From NCBI GenBank assembly GCA_024998595.1, contig JACOEK010000001.1, positions 620,001-684,000 on the forward strand: a DNA stretch of 64,000 nt, written 5' to 3'. The stretch comes from Nitrospira sp. (lineage in GTDB: Bacteria; Nitrospirota; Nitrospiria; Nitrospirales; Nitrospiraceae). This document shows positions 12,779-24,099 of this stretch, in pieces; the first letter of the stretch is position 1, and every line of letters begins with the position of its first letter. The position numbers and the translations under genes are program-made. The notes under the pieces were generated by a model. The model was given only the letters and a program-made list of their open reading frames with translations. It was not told the DNA's origin and ran no database searches.

Positions 12779-14413
12779 ATGCTCGTGTTTCTCATCCATG
12801 TGCGTGATCCCCAATTTTACGCTCTTCCGGCTAAGACGCGAGCGAAGAATGGCCGCATTCGGGTCATGGGGTTTCCGCCCATCGGCATTATGTCGCTGTC
12901 ATCGGTGTTGAAACGGGCAGGTCACGAATGTGTCATGTTCGATCAGGCGCATCCGGAGACGCCGAATGAATTCATCATCGAAGAAATAAAACGACGAAAA
13001 CCAGCACTCGTCGGAATGAGTTTCCTCAGCACAACGAGCTATCCCTACGCAAAGATTCTTGCTCGTCAGATCCGCGTAGCGGATGCTTCGGTGAAATTGG
13101 CCTTTGGTGGCGTGTTTGCCAGCCTCAATGCCGGACTTGTGAAGTTGCAGTGTCCGGAGGTGGATTTTGTCTGCCGCGGCGACGGCGAGCAGCTGCTGTT
13201 GGATTTACTCGATCGTATCGACGACCCGAAGGATGTGTGTGGAGTGACCTGGGCGAAAGATGGAAAAGTCATCAATAATCCTAATCGGACCATGGAACGC
13301 CAGTTAGACCAGTGGCCGTTTCCGGACCGGGAAAGTTTGGAGTTGGACTTCATCGAGTCCATGCCGTTGGATGTGCCGGCGGTACTGTCGATGGAGCGCT
13401 TCACAACCATGCAGACGTCTCGAGGCTGTCCATGGCCCTGCGTGTTTTGTGATATTCCGATCTTCAACGAAGGTAAATGGCGCGCGCGTAGTGCGCAACA
13501 CGTAGTCGATGAGCTGAAGTATCTCGAAGCAAACGGCTACGGATCGGTGTATTTCGTGGATGATCATTTCCTGCTCCAGCCGAAGCGGATCGATGCGATT
13601 TGCCAAGGTATCATTGAGGCTAAACTCTCAATTCAATGGGGGATTGAAGGCCGCGTAGATTCGGTCGCGCAACACCTCTTCCCTGCCATGGCCAAGGCCC
13701 ATTGCCGAACGGTCATGTTCGGCATTGAGAGCGGGAGCCAAAAAATCCTCGATCGCCTGCAGAAGGAACAGACGTTGGCAGAGGTTGAAACGGCGGTGAG
13801 AAATGCCAAAAAAGCCGGTATCGAAATTGTCCACGGCTTTTTTACGGTGGGTAATCCTGACGAGACGGTGGAAGACATGCAGAAAACTTTCGACTTCGCG
13901 TCGAAGCTCCCGTTGGATACCTTCGGATTCAACCGACTCTGTGTCTATCGTGGAACGCCACTGTGGCAGGAGTACATCAAGCGCGGATTAGTCACTGATG
14001 CCAAGGATTGGTACAAGTATTTTAAGTGTTCGGAGATCGATCCGACTTGCTTACCTGGCGCGACCATCAATTCCGTACGGCAAGAGGGGCTCAAAAAGCT
14101 CTTTATCTACAAGTTGACCCGGTACCCGATTCAAACCTTTAAGTTGCTCCGTCGATTCTTGCGCTATATGCCTTTCCGTGATGTGGCCTATCTCATCATC
14201 AAGCCATTCCTGGGGCAGAAAAAAGGGGCCACCAAGGCAGAAGTTCTCTCACGCGCAGTGGAACATGCCGAGATGAAAGATGCCGCCGCGCAGCTGACTC
14301 AGTTGAGTGATGAGTTATTGCACAGTGTGCTGGAAGAATCGAAAGCGGAGCGTCAGCGGATTCAGCAAGAAGCCGACGGTTCGCGCGAGTTACCGATGAT
14401 TTCTGCTCGGTAG
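12779..14413 (+). CDS. B12-binding domain radical SAM protein
   Basis: 544 aa; N-terminal B12-binding-like domain (GFPPIGIMSLSSVLKRAGHECVMFDQ), radical SAM CxxxCxxC motif in TSRGCPWPCVFCDI, GIESGSQKILDRLQK. Confidence 0.88.
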   Translation: MLVFLIHVRDPQFYALPAKTRAKNGRIRVMGFPPIGIMSLSSVLKRAGHECVMFDQAHPETPNEFIIEEIKRRKPALVGMSFLSTTSYPYAKILARQIRVADASVKLAFGGVFASLNAGLVKLQCPEVDFVCRGDGEQLLLDLLDRIDDPKDVCGVTWAKDGKVINNPNRTMERQLDQWPFPDRESLELDFIESMPLDVPAVLSMERFTTMQTSRGCPWPCVFCDIPIFNEGKWRARSAQHVVDELKYLEANGYGSVYFVDDHFLLQPKRIDAICQGIIEAKLSIQWGIEGRVDSVAQHLFPAMAKAHCRTVMFGIESGSQKILDRLQKEQTLAEVETAVRNAKKAGIEIVHGFFTVGNPDETVEDMQKTFDFASKLPLDTFGFNRLCVYRGTPLWQEYIKRGLVTDAKDWYKYFKCSEIDPTCLPGATINSVRQEGLKKLFIYKLTRYPIQTFKLLRRFLRYMPFRDVAYLIIKPFLGQKKGATKAEVLSRAVEHAEMKDAAAQLTQLSDELLHSVLEESKAERQRIQQEADGSRELPMISAR

Positions 14414-15139
14414 CATGTCGCCACCGGTGATTTTCAGCAGCCGATCCGCCCACACCCAGGGTGAGCCTTCGTCTTCATGTTTGCAGTACACGTAGCACTC
14501 CTTCCCATTCTTTCTTGCCTGCATGAAGTAGTCACCCCACTTTACTAAGTCTTTGCTCGAATACTGACTGCGACGAAGTCGGGCATACTCGAAGTCACTC
14601 GTGTCTCGATATTCCGCAGGGCGATCATCCGTTTCAACAGTCGCCCAGGCGACGTGAAATCGGCGCAGAAGACCTTCCACGGTCGAGTCGTTCCAGCTGT
14701 CGTGCCGGAATTCTATGGCCCAGCGATAAGTGGAGGGAAGACTTTTCAGGAAATCAGTTAAGCGGTCATTGTCTCGTTTCAAATTGGGAGGGAGTTGAAG
14801 AAGGATTGGTCCAAGTTTCCGTTTTTCGGCCAGAGGAGCGAGATGATCCAACATGGTCTGAAGGAATGGCAAAGCCTCTGGATTCAGGCGCTTCAAGTGT
14901 GTGATGGCACGATGGGCCTTCACTGAGAAGACAAAATGAGCCGGAGTTTGATCGATCCATTTTGTCACCGCTGCCAAGGTAGGAAGCCGAAACCACACTC
15001 CGTCCAGCTCGACTGTGCGGTATCGCGTTGAGTAATAGGTAAGGAAATCGGATTGCTTGAGCGCTGACGGGTAAAAGCGAGACGGTCCCTGCCAGGGTTT
15101 ATAGGAGTAGCCGGACAAGCCGATGTAAATGTCTGCCAT
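14390..15139 (-). CDS. DUF72 domain-containing protein
   Basis: 249 aa; IYIGLSGYSYKPWQGPSRFYP...LILLQLPPNLKRDNDRLTDFLKSLP...WAIEFRHDSW, typical of the DUF72 (YecE-like) family. Confidence 0.88.
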   Translation of the reverse strand: MADIYIGLSGYSYKPWQGPSRFYPSALKQSDFLTYYSTRYRTVELDGVWFRLPTLAAVTKWIDQTPAHFVFSVKAHRAITHLKRLNPEALPFLQTMLDHLAPLAEKRKLGPILLQLPPNLKRDNDRLTDFLKSLPSTYRWAIEFRHDSWNDSTVEGLLRRFHVAWATVETDDRPAEYRDTSDFEYARLRRSQYSSKDLVKWGDYFMQARKNGKECYVYCKHEDEGSPWVWADRLLKITGGDMLPSRNHR

Positions 15140-15419
15140 AGCGATCCGACTGCGATTCGGCCCGACACGTCCTCTACTGAAGTGGAACCCAGATACGTGA
15201 CAAAGTCACGCCTGCAGCCATATGAATAGCGCAAGCCTGCAATCCAGTTTGGATTACAACCAGCGCAAAAGCAAATGCGAGGCTGGCTCAGTCAAGGACT
15301 GTTGAATGGTATCGAAGAACGAAGAAATAGTCATCGAGCTTGGCGTACCCTCGATCTCATTGTGCGAGTGGTTGAGAGGGTAGGTCGATATCTGCAGATC
15401 AGCAATCACTTAGAAATGG

Positions 15420-15455
15420 CAAGTGGCCGGTGCGGAAACCGCAACCGGCCACTTG
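15420..15455. repeat. Long perfect inverted repeat (stem-loop) downstream of ahcY
   Basis: caagtggccggt ... accggccacttg, 12-bp perfect arms, with inner gcgg-aaa-ccgc pairing; just 3' of the ahcY stop (minus strand). Confidence 0.8.
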
Positions 15456-15479
15456 GTAGCACTGGCAGAACGATCTGGG

Positions 15480-16841
<1,362 letters not shown>

Positions 16842-17990
16842 TTAGAGGCCCGCATCCTTCCGCAAGACTTTGGCTTTGTCGGTCTTTTCCCACGTAAACT
16901 CCGGTTCGTTACGACCAAAGTGTCCGTAGGCAGCGGTCTTCTTGAAAATAGGACGACGCAATTTCAGGTGCTCGATGATCCCGCGCGGAGTCAACGCGAA
17001 ATGTTTTCGGACCAACTTGTCCAGGCTTTCGGGAGCCACCTTCTCCGTGTCCTTCGTATCGACCAAGACGGAGACGGGATCGGCCACTCCGATCGCATAG
17101 GCCAGCTGCACTTCGCATTTCGACGCCAAGCCGGCGGCGACGATGTTCTTGGCAATGTAGCGGGCCATGTACGAGGCAGAGCGATCGACCTTGGAGGGAT
17201 CTTTTCCCGAGAAGGCGCCGCCACCATGGCTGCCGTGGCCGCCGTAGGTGTCGACGATGATCTTGCGGCCGGTCAGGCCCGTGTCGCCCATGGGGCCGCC
17301 GACAACGAATCGACCGGTTGGGTTGATATGGTGTTTCACGCTGGTCGCATCGTACAGGCCTTTCGGCATGGACGGCTTGATGACGTGTTCCATCAGGTCC
17401 CGCTCGATCTGTCTATTGGTCACATCAGGGCTGTGTTGCGTGGAAACGACAATGGTGTCGATGCGGAAGGGCTTGCCATCCTTGTATTCGACAGTCACTT
17501 GGGATTTGCCGTCGGGACGAACCCACTTCAAGATTTTTTTCTTCCGTACTTCAGCCAGACGTTTGGTCAAGCGGTGGGCGAGAACGATCGGCATAGGCAT
17601 GAGTTCGGTCGTTTCGTTGGTCGCATACCCGAACATGAGTCCCTGGTCGCCGGCGCCACCGGAATCCACGCCCATGGCGATGTCACCCGACTGTTGATGG
17701 ATAGAGGTCAGGACCGAGCAGGTGTTGGAGTCGAATCCCCAGGAGGCATCGGTGTAGCCGACATCCTTGATCACTTCGCGAATGATATCAGGAATCTCCA
17801 CGTAGGCTTTGGTCGAGATTTCCCCGGCGACGAAGGCAATACCGGTTGTGAGGATAGTTTCACACGCGACTCTCGATGTCTTGTCTTGCGCAATGATGGC
17901 GTCTAGAATTCCATCGGAAATTTGATCCGCGATCTTGTCCGGGTGTCCCTCAGTGACCGACTCAGACGTAAACAGGTAGTTATGTCTCAT
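16842..17990 (-). CDS. metK: S-adenosylmethionine synthase
   Basis: 382 aa; [80 protein letters not shown]. Confidence 0.97.
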   Translation of the reverse strand: MRHNYLFTSESVTEGHPDKIADQISDGILDAIIAQDKTSRVACETILTTGIAFVAGEISTKAYVEIPDIIREVIKDVGYTDASWGFDSNTCSVLTSIHQQSGDIAMGVDSGGAGDQGLMFGYATNETTELMPMPIVLAHRLTKRLAEVRKKKILKWVRPDGKSQVTVEYKDGKPFRIDTIVVSTQHSPDVTNRQIERDLMEHVIKPSMPKGLYDATSVKHHINPTGRFVVGGPMGDTGLTGRKIIVDTYGGHGSHGGGAFSGKDPSKVDRSASYMARYIAKNIVAAGLASKCEVQLAYAIGVADPVSVLVDTKDTEKVAPESLDKLVRKHFALTPRGIIEHLKLRRPIFKKTAAYGHFGRNEPEFTWEKTDKAKVLRKDAGL

Positions 17991-18390
17991 TGTTCCCCCT
18001 GGAAGTGAAGTGATTCGAGGATGCGGCGGTTAGAGTTTAGGCGGCACAACGACCGAGCGTGGAAGATGCTGCACATGCACTGATAAGGCAACCCCGCAAA
18101 AACGCTACGGCAATAGTAGCTGACCGAGTGGTTTTTGTCTACCGTTCTGGCCGAATTGATGGCGTCTTTCGCGAGACCCGTGTCTTGCTTGACAGCCCTT
18201 CGAGACGACTTGTAAGATAGCTTACTTTTAGCGCATTTGGAACATTTTTCATCATAAACGCTCTGCCCCGGCACTTCCAACCTCGTGGTATCGGCCTGCG
18301 TTGACGCAGGATCCCACACGCAGCTCGTCATTCGTTATGATGATGGGGTCTGTATGACGGCCAGGTCGAAGCAGCGAGGTCTGTTGATCC

Positions 18391-19827
18391 ATGAACGATA
18401 AACCCGACGCAGCATCAGATATGAGTGCATCCGGCCCTTCTACGTCAGGACTGGGGTGGGAGGAGTTTTCACGCGAGGTCGTGGACTTTTTTGCGTCCAT
18501 CAAGCTGGCGATGTTCCTGTTTATTGTGCTCGCGATGACCGCGACCATCGGCACGGTGATTCAGCAGGGCGAACGTCCGGAAACCTATGTGCAGGAGTAT
18601 GGCGAAGAGGCCTATCGTTGGTTTCTTCGTCTGGGCTTTACAGACGTCTATCACACCTGGTGGTTCACCAGCCTGCTAGGCCTTCTCTGCGTCAACTCGC
18701 TGACCTGTTTCCATAAACGATTTCCCAGCGTCTGGCGCTCCATGCGTCAGGACAAGGTCAGTGTCTCGTTGGCATTTATCCAGGGGATGAAGCAACAGGC
18801 CACCCTTTCGATCAACCAACCGAAAGAAACCGTGGCGGAGTCGCTGGTGAGGATTTTTGCAGAAAAAGGCTACAAGGTACTGGCCAAGAGCGATCCCGGC
18901 GAGGTCACCGTGTATGCCACCAAAGGCATTATGGGCCGGGTCGGCGCCCACGTCGCGCATCTTAGTGCGACGGTTATCGTCCTCGGAGGCCTGCTCGGCA
19001 GCTATTACGGATTTTCCGAGTTCGGGGTGTGCCTTGAGGGGCAGACGTACCATATCCCCAGAGGAAACTTCGACCTGCACGTCGACAAGTTCTGGATCGA
19101 TTACCATGAAAATGGTTCCGTCAAATCCTACAACAGCACGTTGACGGTCATCGATCAAGGCACGCCGACCATGACCAAGACGATCACGGTCAATGATCCA
19201 TTGGTGTACAAAGGGATCTGGTTTTACCAGTCCAGCTATGGGGATGCATGGGACCAAATCGAGGCCGCGCGGATCAATGTTAAGGACAAGACATCGGATA
19301 AGGTTGTCGCGACGGTTGATCTGGAGTGGAACAAGGAAAAAGCGGTCGAGGGCCTTCCCTTAAAAATGAAGATGACCGATTTCGTGGCCGACTTCGCGTT
19401 CAACTCCACTGAGAAGAAAGTCTTTTCCAAAACCGCCGAACATGCCAATCCCGCCATTCGTTTGGCGGTCGATGAGCGCAGCACCGTGCAATCCACCCCC
19501 TGGGTGTTTTATCATTACCCGGACCTCTTTGAGATCAAGGACTCCGCGTATCAGTTCGAATTCATCGGGTATCAACCGAAGAAGTTCACCGGTCTGCAGA
19601 TTGCCAGAAATCCCGGCATCATGATGGTGTGGATCGGGTGTACGATGTTGGTCGTGGGGATGACACTATCGTCGCTCATTTATCATCGACGGCTGTGGGC
19701 GAAGATCCTGCCCGGCGAAGCGGGCGTGACACTGCATCTCGGTGGCACCACGCACAAGAGTCAGATCGACTTTCAGAAAGAGTTCAGAAAATTGACGGAG
19801 AAGATTCAAACTAAGACTTCATCTTGA
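18391..19827 (+). CDS. resB: cytochrome c biogenesis protein ResB/Ccs1 family
   Basis: 478 aa; VVDFFASIKLAMFLFIVLAMTATIGTVIQQ, WWFTSLLGLLCVNSLTCFHKR, NDPLVYKGIWFYQSSYG; followed by ccsA. Confidence 0.92.
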   Translation: MNDKPDAASDMSASGPSTSGLGWEEFSREVVDFFASIKLAMFLFIVLAMTATIGTVIQQGERPETYVQEYGEEAYRWFLRLGFTDVYHTWWFTSLLGLLCVNSLTCFHKRFPSVWRSMRQDKVSVSLAFIQGMKQQATLSINQPKETVAESLVRIFAEKGYKVLAKSDPGEVTVYATKGIMGRVGAHVAHLSATVIVLGGLLGSYYGFSEFGVCLEGQTYHIPRGNFDLHVDKFWIDYHENGSVKSYNSTLTVIDQGTPTMTKTITVNDPLVYKGIWFYQSSYGDAWDQIEAARINVKDKTSDKVVATVDLEWNKEKAVEGLPLKMKMTDFVADFAFNSTEKKVFSKTAEHANPAIRLAVDERSTVQSTPWVFYHYPDLFEIKDSAYQFEFIGYQPKKFTGLQIARNPGIMMVWIGCTMLVVGMTLSSLIYHRRLWAKILPGEAGVTLHLGGTTHKSQIDFQKEFRKLTEKIQTKTSS

Positions 19828-19900
19828 AGCCCGTTTCAGCGCCGTTGAGGAATCCTGTCATTCAGGACGACGCTGCACTCTACGATAGACGGAGGCCCGT

Positions 19901-20815
19901 ATGATGCGATCATTGTTTCTTTTCGATATGACGTTCTGGCTCTATCTGGCAGCGTTGGGCCTCTATGTCGCGTATCTGTTCGCGAAGCGTCCGGCCATGC
20001 AGATGGCTCCAGCCGGGCATCCCATCGGCGACCTTGAGGATCGCGATGGTGCCTGGGCTACCCAATTGGGACAGGTCGCAACTCTCGTGACCGTGTTTGG
20101 ATGGGTGCTCAATACCATGGCCTTGATGACCAGGGCATTTGAGAGGATGGAGCATTCCGGAACCTTTGCTCCTTGGTCCAATCAATTTGAGGCCATGGCC
20201 TATGTGTCATGGGCGATTATTCTCGGTTATGTGCTCTTGGAGTTTCGATACCGGATCAAGGCCGTCGGTGCGTTTGTGGTGGGCATCGGTTTCATCGCGA
20301 TGGGCGCGGCGTCGCTCCTGCCCTATCGCTACCAGACTGCGGAACCGCTTGTGCCCGCGTTGAACAGCTACTGGATTTACATCCATGTCTCGGTCACGTT
20401 GACCAGTTACGCGGCATTTGCCATGGCCGGCGGGTTGGGGCTGATGTACCTCTTCAAGGAGCGGGCGGTGAACCGGGGCAGTCAGTCACGATTTTATGCG
20501 GCATTCCCTGACCTCGAAACGATCGACGAACTCGGGTACAAGGCGATTATGCTGGGCTTCCCGTTGCTGGCTTTTGGCATCATTCTCGGAGCCATGTGGG
20601 CCAACTATGCCTGGGGAGGCTATTGGAGTTGGGACCCAAAAGAAACCTGGTCGTTGATCGTCTGGCTGATCTATGGCGCCTATATCCATGCCCGCATGAC
20701 GCGGGGCTGGGAAGGGCATAAGGCCGCAATCTACGCGATCTTCGGGTTTTTGATGGTGATCTTCTGCTTCTGGGGAGTGAACTTTTTACTCTCTGGTCTG
20801 CATGCGTACGCGTAG
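19901..20815 (+). CDS. ccsA: cytochrome c biogenesis protein CcsA/ResC (heme handling)
   Basis: 304 aa polytopic protein with WWD-type motif WGGYWSWDPKETWSLIVWLIYGAYIHARMTRGW. Confidence 0.94.
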   Translation: MMRSLFLFDMTFWLYLAALGLYVAYLFAKRPAMQMAPAGHPIGDLEDRDGAWATQLGQVATLVTVFGWVLNTMALMTRAFERMEHSGTFAPWSNQFEAMAYVSWAIILGYVLLEFRYRIKAVGAFVVGIGFIAMGAASLLPYRYQTAEPLVPALNSYWIYIHVSVTLTSYAAFAMAGGLGLMYLFKERAVNRGSQSRFYAAFPDLETIDELGYKAIMLGFPLLAFGIILGAMWANYAWGGYWSWDPKETWSLIVWLIYGAYIHARMTRGWEGHKAAIYAIFGFLMVIFCFWGVNFLLSGLHAYA

Positions 20816-20818
20816 ACC

Positions 20819-21439
20819 ATGAGTGATCACGTAGATCAGAGTTCAGCCGGCGCTGCCGTGCGAAGTGGTCCTTCCCGAACGGTGGTGGTGCTCGCTGCCG
20901 CGGCCATTCTTGGCGTGATGTTTCTTGTCGTATGGTTGCAAAGCTCCAAGTACGAGCCGCTGGTGGTCGGAAAAGAGGCGCCGGATTTTCAATTACCCGA
21001 CCTCACCGACAAGCAACTGCGGTTGTCCGACTATCGCGGCAAAGTGGTCTTTTTGAATTTCTGGGCCACCTGGTGCAAGCCCTGCCGGGAAGAAATGCCT
21101 TCTATGGAAGTGCTGTACAAAAACTTTGAAAAGGACGGACTGGTGATTCTGGCGGTCAGCATCGACCGGGTGACCACGAAGAAAGAAATCCCGCCCTTCG
21201 TCAAAGGCCTGAATCTTACCTTTCCTGTGCTGGTCGACTCCTGGGGGCAGACGGATAAGCGCTACAAATTGATGGGGGTTCCTGAAACTTATATCATCGA
21301 TCAGCAAGGGGTGCTGCGCGAAAAAGTGATCGGGCCCAGGGATTGGACGCGATTGGATAATCTCAAGGTACTGACGCAATTGCTCAAGCCGGCAGAGAAG
21401 GCGGCCAGTGCGGCCTCCCCTGAGGCCCCGGTATTATAG
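20819..21439 (+). CDS. TlpA/ResA-family membrane-anchored thioredoxin
   Basis: 206 aa; N-terminal TM segment; FLNFWATWCKPCREEMPSME with CKPC active site. Confidence 0.92.
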   Translation: MSDHVDQSSAGAAVRSGPSRTVVVLAAAAILGVMFLVVWLQSSKYEPLVVGKEAPDFQLPDLTDKQLRLSDYRGKVVFLNFWATWCKPCREEMPSMEVLYKNFEKDGLVILAVSIDRVTTKKEIPPFVKGLNLTFPVLVDSWGQTDKRYKLMGVPETYIIDQQGVLREKVIGPRDWTRLDNLKVLTQLLKPAEKAASAASPEAPVL

Positions 21440-21441
21440 GT

Positions 21442-22008
21442 GTGACGATGAACCGCTGGTCGGCACTTTCTTTGATTGGCGCGGGCTTGGTAATCGGCGG
21501 AGCAATTATCGCCGATGCTCAAGGAGGGGCGTCGACTTCATCCACGACTCCCCTGATGGTTGCCAATCCGGCGCCGCAAGTCGATGACGAGGCACCCAAC
21601 TTTCTCCTGAAGGATTCCGAGGGATTCAATGTTACCTTGGATCAATTTCGCGGGAAGGTTGTGCTCCTGAATTTCTGGGCCACATGGTGCGGTCCCTGCA
21701 AAATCGAGATGCCAGCGATGGAGCGATTGTATCGATCGTTCAGCCGGAAGGAATTTGAAATTCTGGCGGTTTCAACCGATGCGCAGGGCACGGCCGTCAC
21801 CCGTCCTTTTCAGCAGGAAGTCGGCTTCACTTTTCCCGTACTTCATGACGCAGATTTTCGGATCGGACTTCAGTATGGCGCCCGCCAGTTACCGATGACA
21901 TTTCTGATCGATCGCAAGGGCATCATTCGTAATCGGATCCCCGGCGCTCGCGACTGGAGCGCGCCGGCAGGGAAGCGGTTAGTCGAAGCGCTGTTACAAG
22001 GGTCTTAG
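21442..22008 (+). CDS. second TlpA-family thioredoxin
   Basis: 188 aa; LLNFWATWCGPCKIEMPAME with CGPC active site; listed start is GTG (gtgacgatgaac), ATG six nt downstream. Confidence 0.92.
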   Translation: MTMNRWSALSLIGAGLVIGGAIIADAQGGASTSSTTPLMVANPAPQVDDEAPNFLLKDSEGFNVTLDQFRGKVVLLNFWATWCGPCKIEMPAMERLYRSFSRKEFEILAVSTDAQGTAVTRPFQQEVGFTFPVLHDADFRIGLQYGARQLPMTFLIDRKGIIRNRIPGARDWSAPAGKRLVEALLQGS

Positions 22009-22009
22009 T

Positions 22010-22756
22010 ATGACCGACTCGGTGCAATCGATATCATTGGTGGCCGCGTTTTCAGCCGGGCTACTGTCTTTTGTCTCTCCGTGTGTTCTGCCGCTGGTGC
22101 CGTCCTATATTTCCTACATCACGGGCCTTTCGATCGAACAGCTGACCGACGTTTCGGAACGGAGCCGGTTTCGCAAGGCGATCATTCTGAACTCCCTGCT
22201 GTTTATCGCGGGGTTTTCAACGGTGTTCGTGGCGTTCGGAGCCTCGGCGAGCCTGTTGGGCCAGGCGTTGATTACGTATCAAGAACATTTACGACGGTTC
22301 GGGGGAATTGTCGTGATTGTGTTCGGGCTCTATCTTCTGGGGATCTTGAATCTGAATTTCCTGAAAATGGAGCATCGGTATCAGTTTCGGAATCGTCCGG
22401 CCGGATTTCTCGGTTCGTTCTTGATCGGAATCGCATTTGCGGCCGGGTGGACACCCTGCGTCGGGCCTGTTCTCGGGACAATCCTCCTCTATGCGAGCAC
22501 GACTGAATCGATGTTCAGTGGAGTGGTCCTGCTCACGTTCTACTCCCTGGGATTGGCCCTGCCGTTGTTTCTCACGGCGCTGGGGGTCGATCGATTCCTC
22601 AGTTACTTCAAGGAAGTGCGCGCCTATCTCTGGGGGGTTTCCACGGTGAGCGGGGTGCTGCTCATTGTTGTGGGCGTGATGATCTATGCCAATTCGCTGA
22701 CCATGATCACGAGCTTTCTCGAACGATACGGGATTGGCTGGTACCTCGGGCAGTAG
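22010..22756 (+). CDS. ccdA: cytochrome c biogenesis protein CcdA (DsbD-like transmembrane)
   Basis: 248 aa; SAGLLSFVSPCVLPLVPSYISYITG and FAAGWTPCVGPVLGTILLYA. Confidence 0.95.
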   Translation: MTDSVQSISLVAAFSAGLLSFVSPCVLPLVPSYISYITGLSIEQLTDVSERSRFRKAIILNSLLFIAGFSTVFVAFGASASLLGQALITYQEHLRRFGGIVVIVFGLYLLGILNLNFLKMEHRYQFRNRPAGFLGSFLIGIAFAAGWTPCVGPVLGTILLYASTTESMFSGVVLLTFYSLGLALPLFLTALGVDRFLSYFKEVRAYLWGVSTVSGVLLIVVGVMIYANSLTMITSFLERYGIGWYLGQ

Positions 22757-22869
22757 TGAGCTATTTCCCGTCCGGCTCTTCCTGAACCCTTCCCCGCACC
22801 AACACCTTCTCATTTCGTGTAGATTGGACTTGCTCGCAGAAGGGCATTCCACAATCGGTGTGCAGCAAC

Positions 22870-24075
22870 ATGGCTGATGGTCACGGACACACAACCTACG
22901 ATGTGATTGTTGTCGGGATGGGGCCGGCCGGGGCGACCGCTGCCGCGGCCCTCAGTCGCGGTGGGCTGGCTGTGCTCGGCTTGGATAAGGAGTCGCATCC
23001 CCGGTACAAAGTGTGCGGCGGCGGCTTGTCAGCACGGATCGACCACGTGTTGGAGCCTGGTTTTCGGTCCGTGGTCGAGCAGTCTGTGAATGGTGTGCAG
23101 TTTGTCTATCGTGGACAGGATCCTCTGCTCATCCAATCACCCCGGCCGATTGCCTATATGGTCATGCGTGATCGTTTCGACCACTACCTCGTGCAAGAAG
23201 CCCTTCGGGCCGGCACCGACATCCGAACCGGCTACGGCGTGATAGAAATCCAGCAGGATCCCCAGGGTGTGGAAGTTGCCACAGCGCAGGGGCGCTATCG
23301 GGCAAAGATCGTCATCGGCGCAGACGGGGCAAACAGCCTGGTCGCGCGGCAGTTCTTTCCGAGAAGATCCCAGTATCGGGCTCCCGCGTTGGAAAGTGAG
23401 GTGTCGATCGGAGGTGGCCAGCATGTTCCAGCCGCGACCACCATACTCGTAGACGTGGGAGCGGCTCGTCAGGGATACGGATGGATCTTTCCGAAACGGG
23501 AATGTCTCTCTGTGGGAGTCGGAGAATTCCGTCGTAAAGCGACGAGCCTGCGCGCAACCTTCGACCGCTTTGTTTCGCAAGAGCGAGGCTTGACCGGCCT
23601 GATGGTGCCGCGCCCGGCAGGGCATCCGATTCCTGTGTACGCAGAATCTGAAGGGGGAGGCCAGGGAGTGGGTTCTCGTTTTGTCGCGGGCCGAGCGGTA
23701 CTCGTGGGTGATGCCGCCCATCTAGTCGACCCGCTATTCGGCGAGGGTATCTATTACGCGATCCGCTCAGGTCAACTGGTGGCCCGTGCCATCCTGGCGG
23801 ACACGGAGGACTACCGCGAGTCGTTTGCCGCCTACGAGACGGCCCTCGAAGGGGAGATCCTTCCGGATTTCCGTGTGACGGACAGAATTGCCCGGGTCAT
23901 CTATGCCTTCCCTCGCCTTGCCTTTAAGCTCCTGCGCCGTTACCAAGATGTCGTGAAGGATTATTTCGAAGTCCTGCAGGGACGCACGACAGCTCAGCAA
24001 TTTCTTCCCAACGCGAAGAAGCGCCTGAAGACCTCAGTCAACGACCTTCTCCTCGAAGCACTCCATCTGCGATAA
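22870..24075 (+). CDS. geranylgeranyl reductase family FAD-dependent oxidoreductase
   Basis: Likely ATG at 22870; DVIVVGMGPAGATAAAALSRGGLAVLGLDKESHPRYKVCGGGLSARI, VGDAAHLVDPLFGEGIYYAIRSGQLVA. Confidence 0.88.
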   Translation: MADGHGHTTYDVIVVGMGPAGATAAAALSRGGLAVLGLDKESHPRYKVCGGGLSARIDHVLEPGFRSVVEQSVNGVQFVYRGQDPLLIQSPRPIAYMVMRDRFDHYLVQEALRAGTDIRTGYGVIEIQQDPQGVEVATAQGRYRAKIVIGADGANSLVARQFFPRRSQYRAPALESEVSIGGGQHVPAATTILVDVGAARQGYGWIFPKRECLSVGVGEFRRKATSLRATFDRFVSQERGLTGLMVPRPAGHPIPVYAESEGGGQGVGSRFVAGRAVLVGDAAHLVDPLFGEGIYYAIRSGQLVARAILADTEDYRESFAAYETALEGEILPDFRVTDRIARVIYAFPRLAFKLLRRYQDVVKDYFEVLQGRTTAQQFLPNAKKRLKTSVNDLLLEALHLR

Positions 24076-24099
24076 GGGGTGAGCTGGATGGGCGGCGCG

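Noticed and set aside
12389-12814. 141-aa and 133-aa overlapping - strand ORFs in the sucD/radical SAM gap
   Set aside because: They run through the sucD terminator hairpin and sucD coding region antisense; no motifs.
17987-18331. 114-aa ORF on - strand with a CSKC motif (VYDEKCSKCAKSK) upstream of metK
   Set aside because: CxxC is followed by Ala, not His, so it is not a heme site; no convincing domain and it overlaps the metK leader. Also checked the leader by eye for a SAM riboswitch and could not support one.
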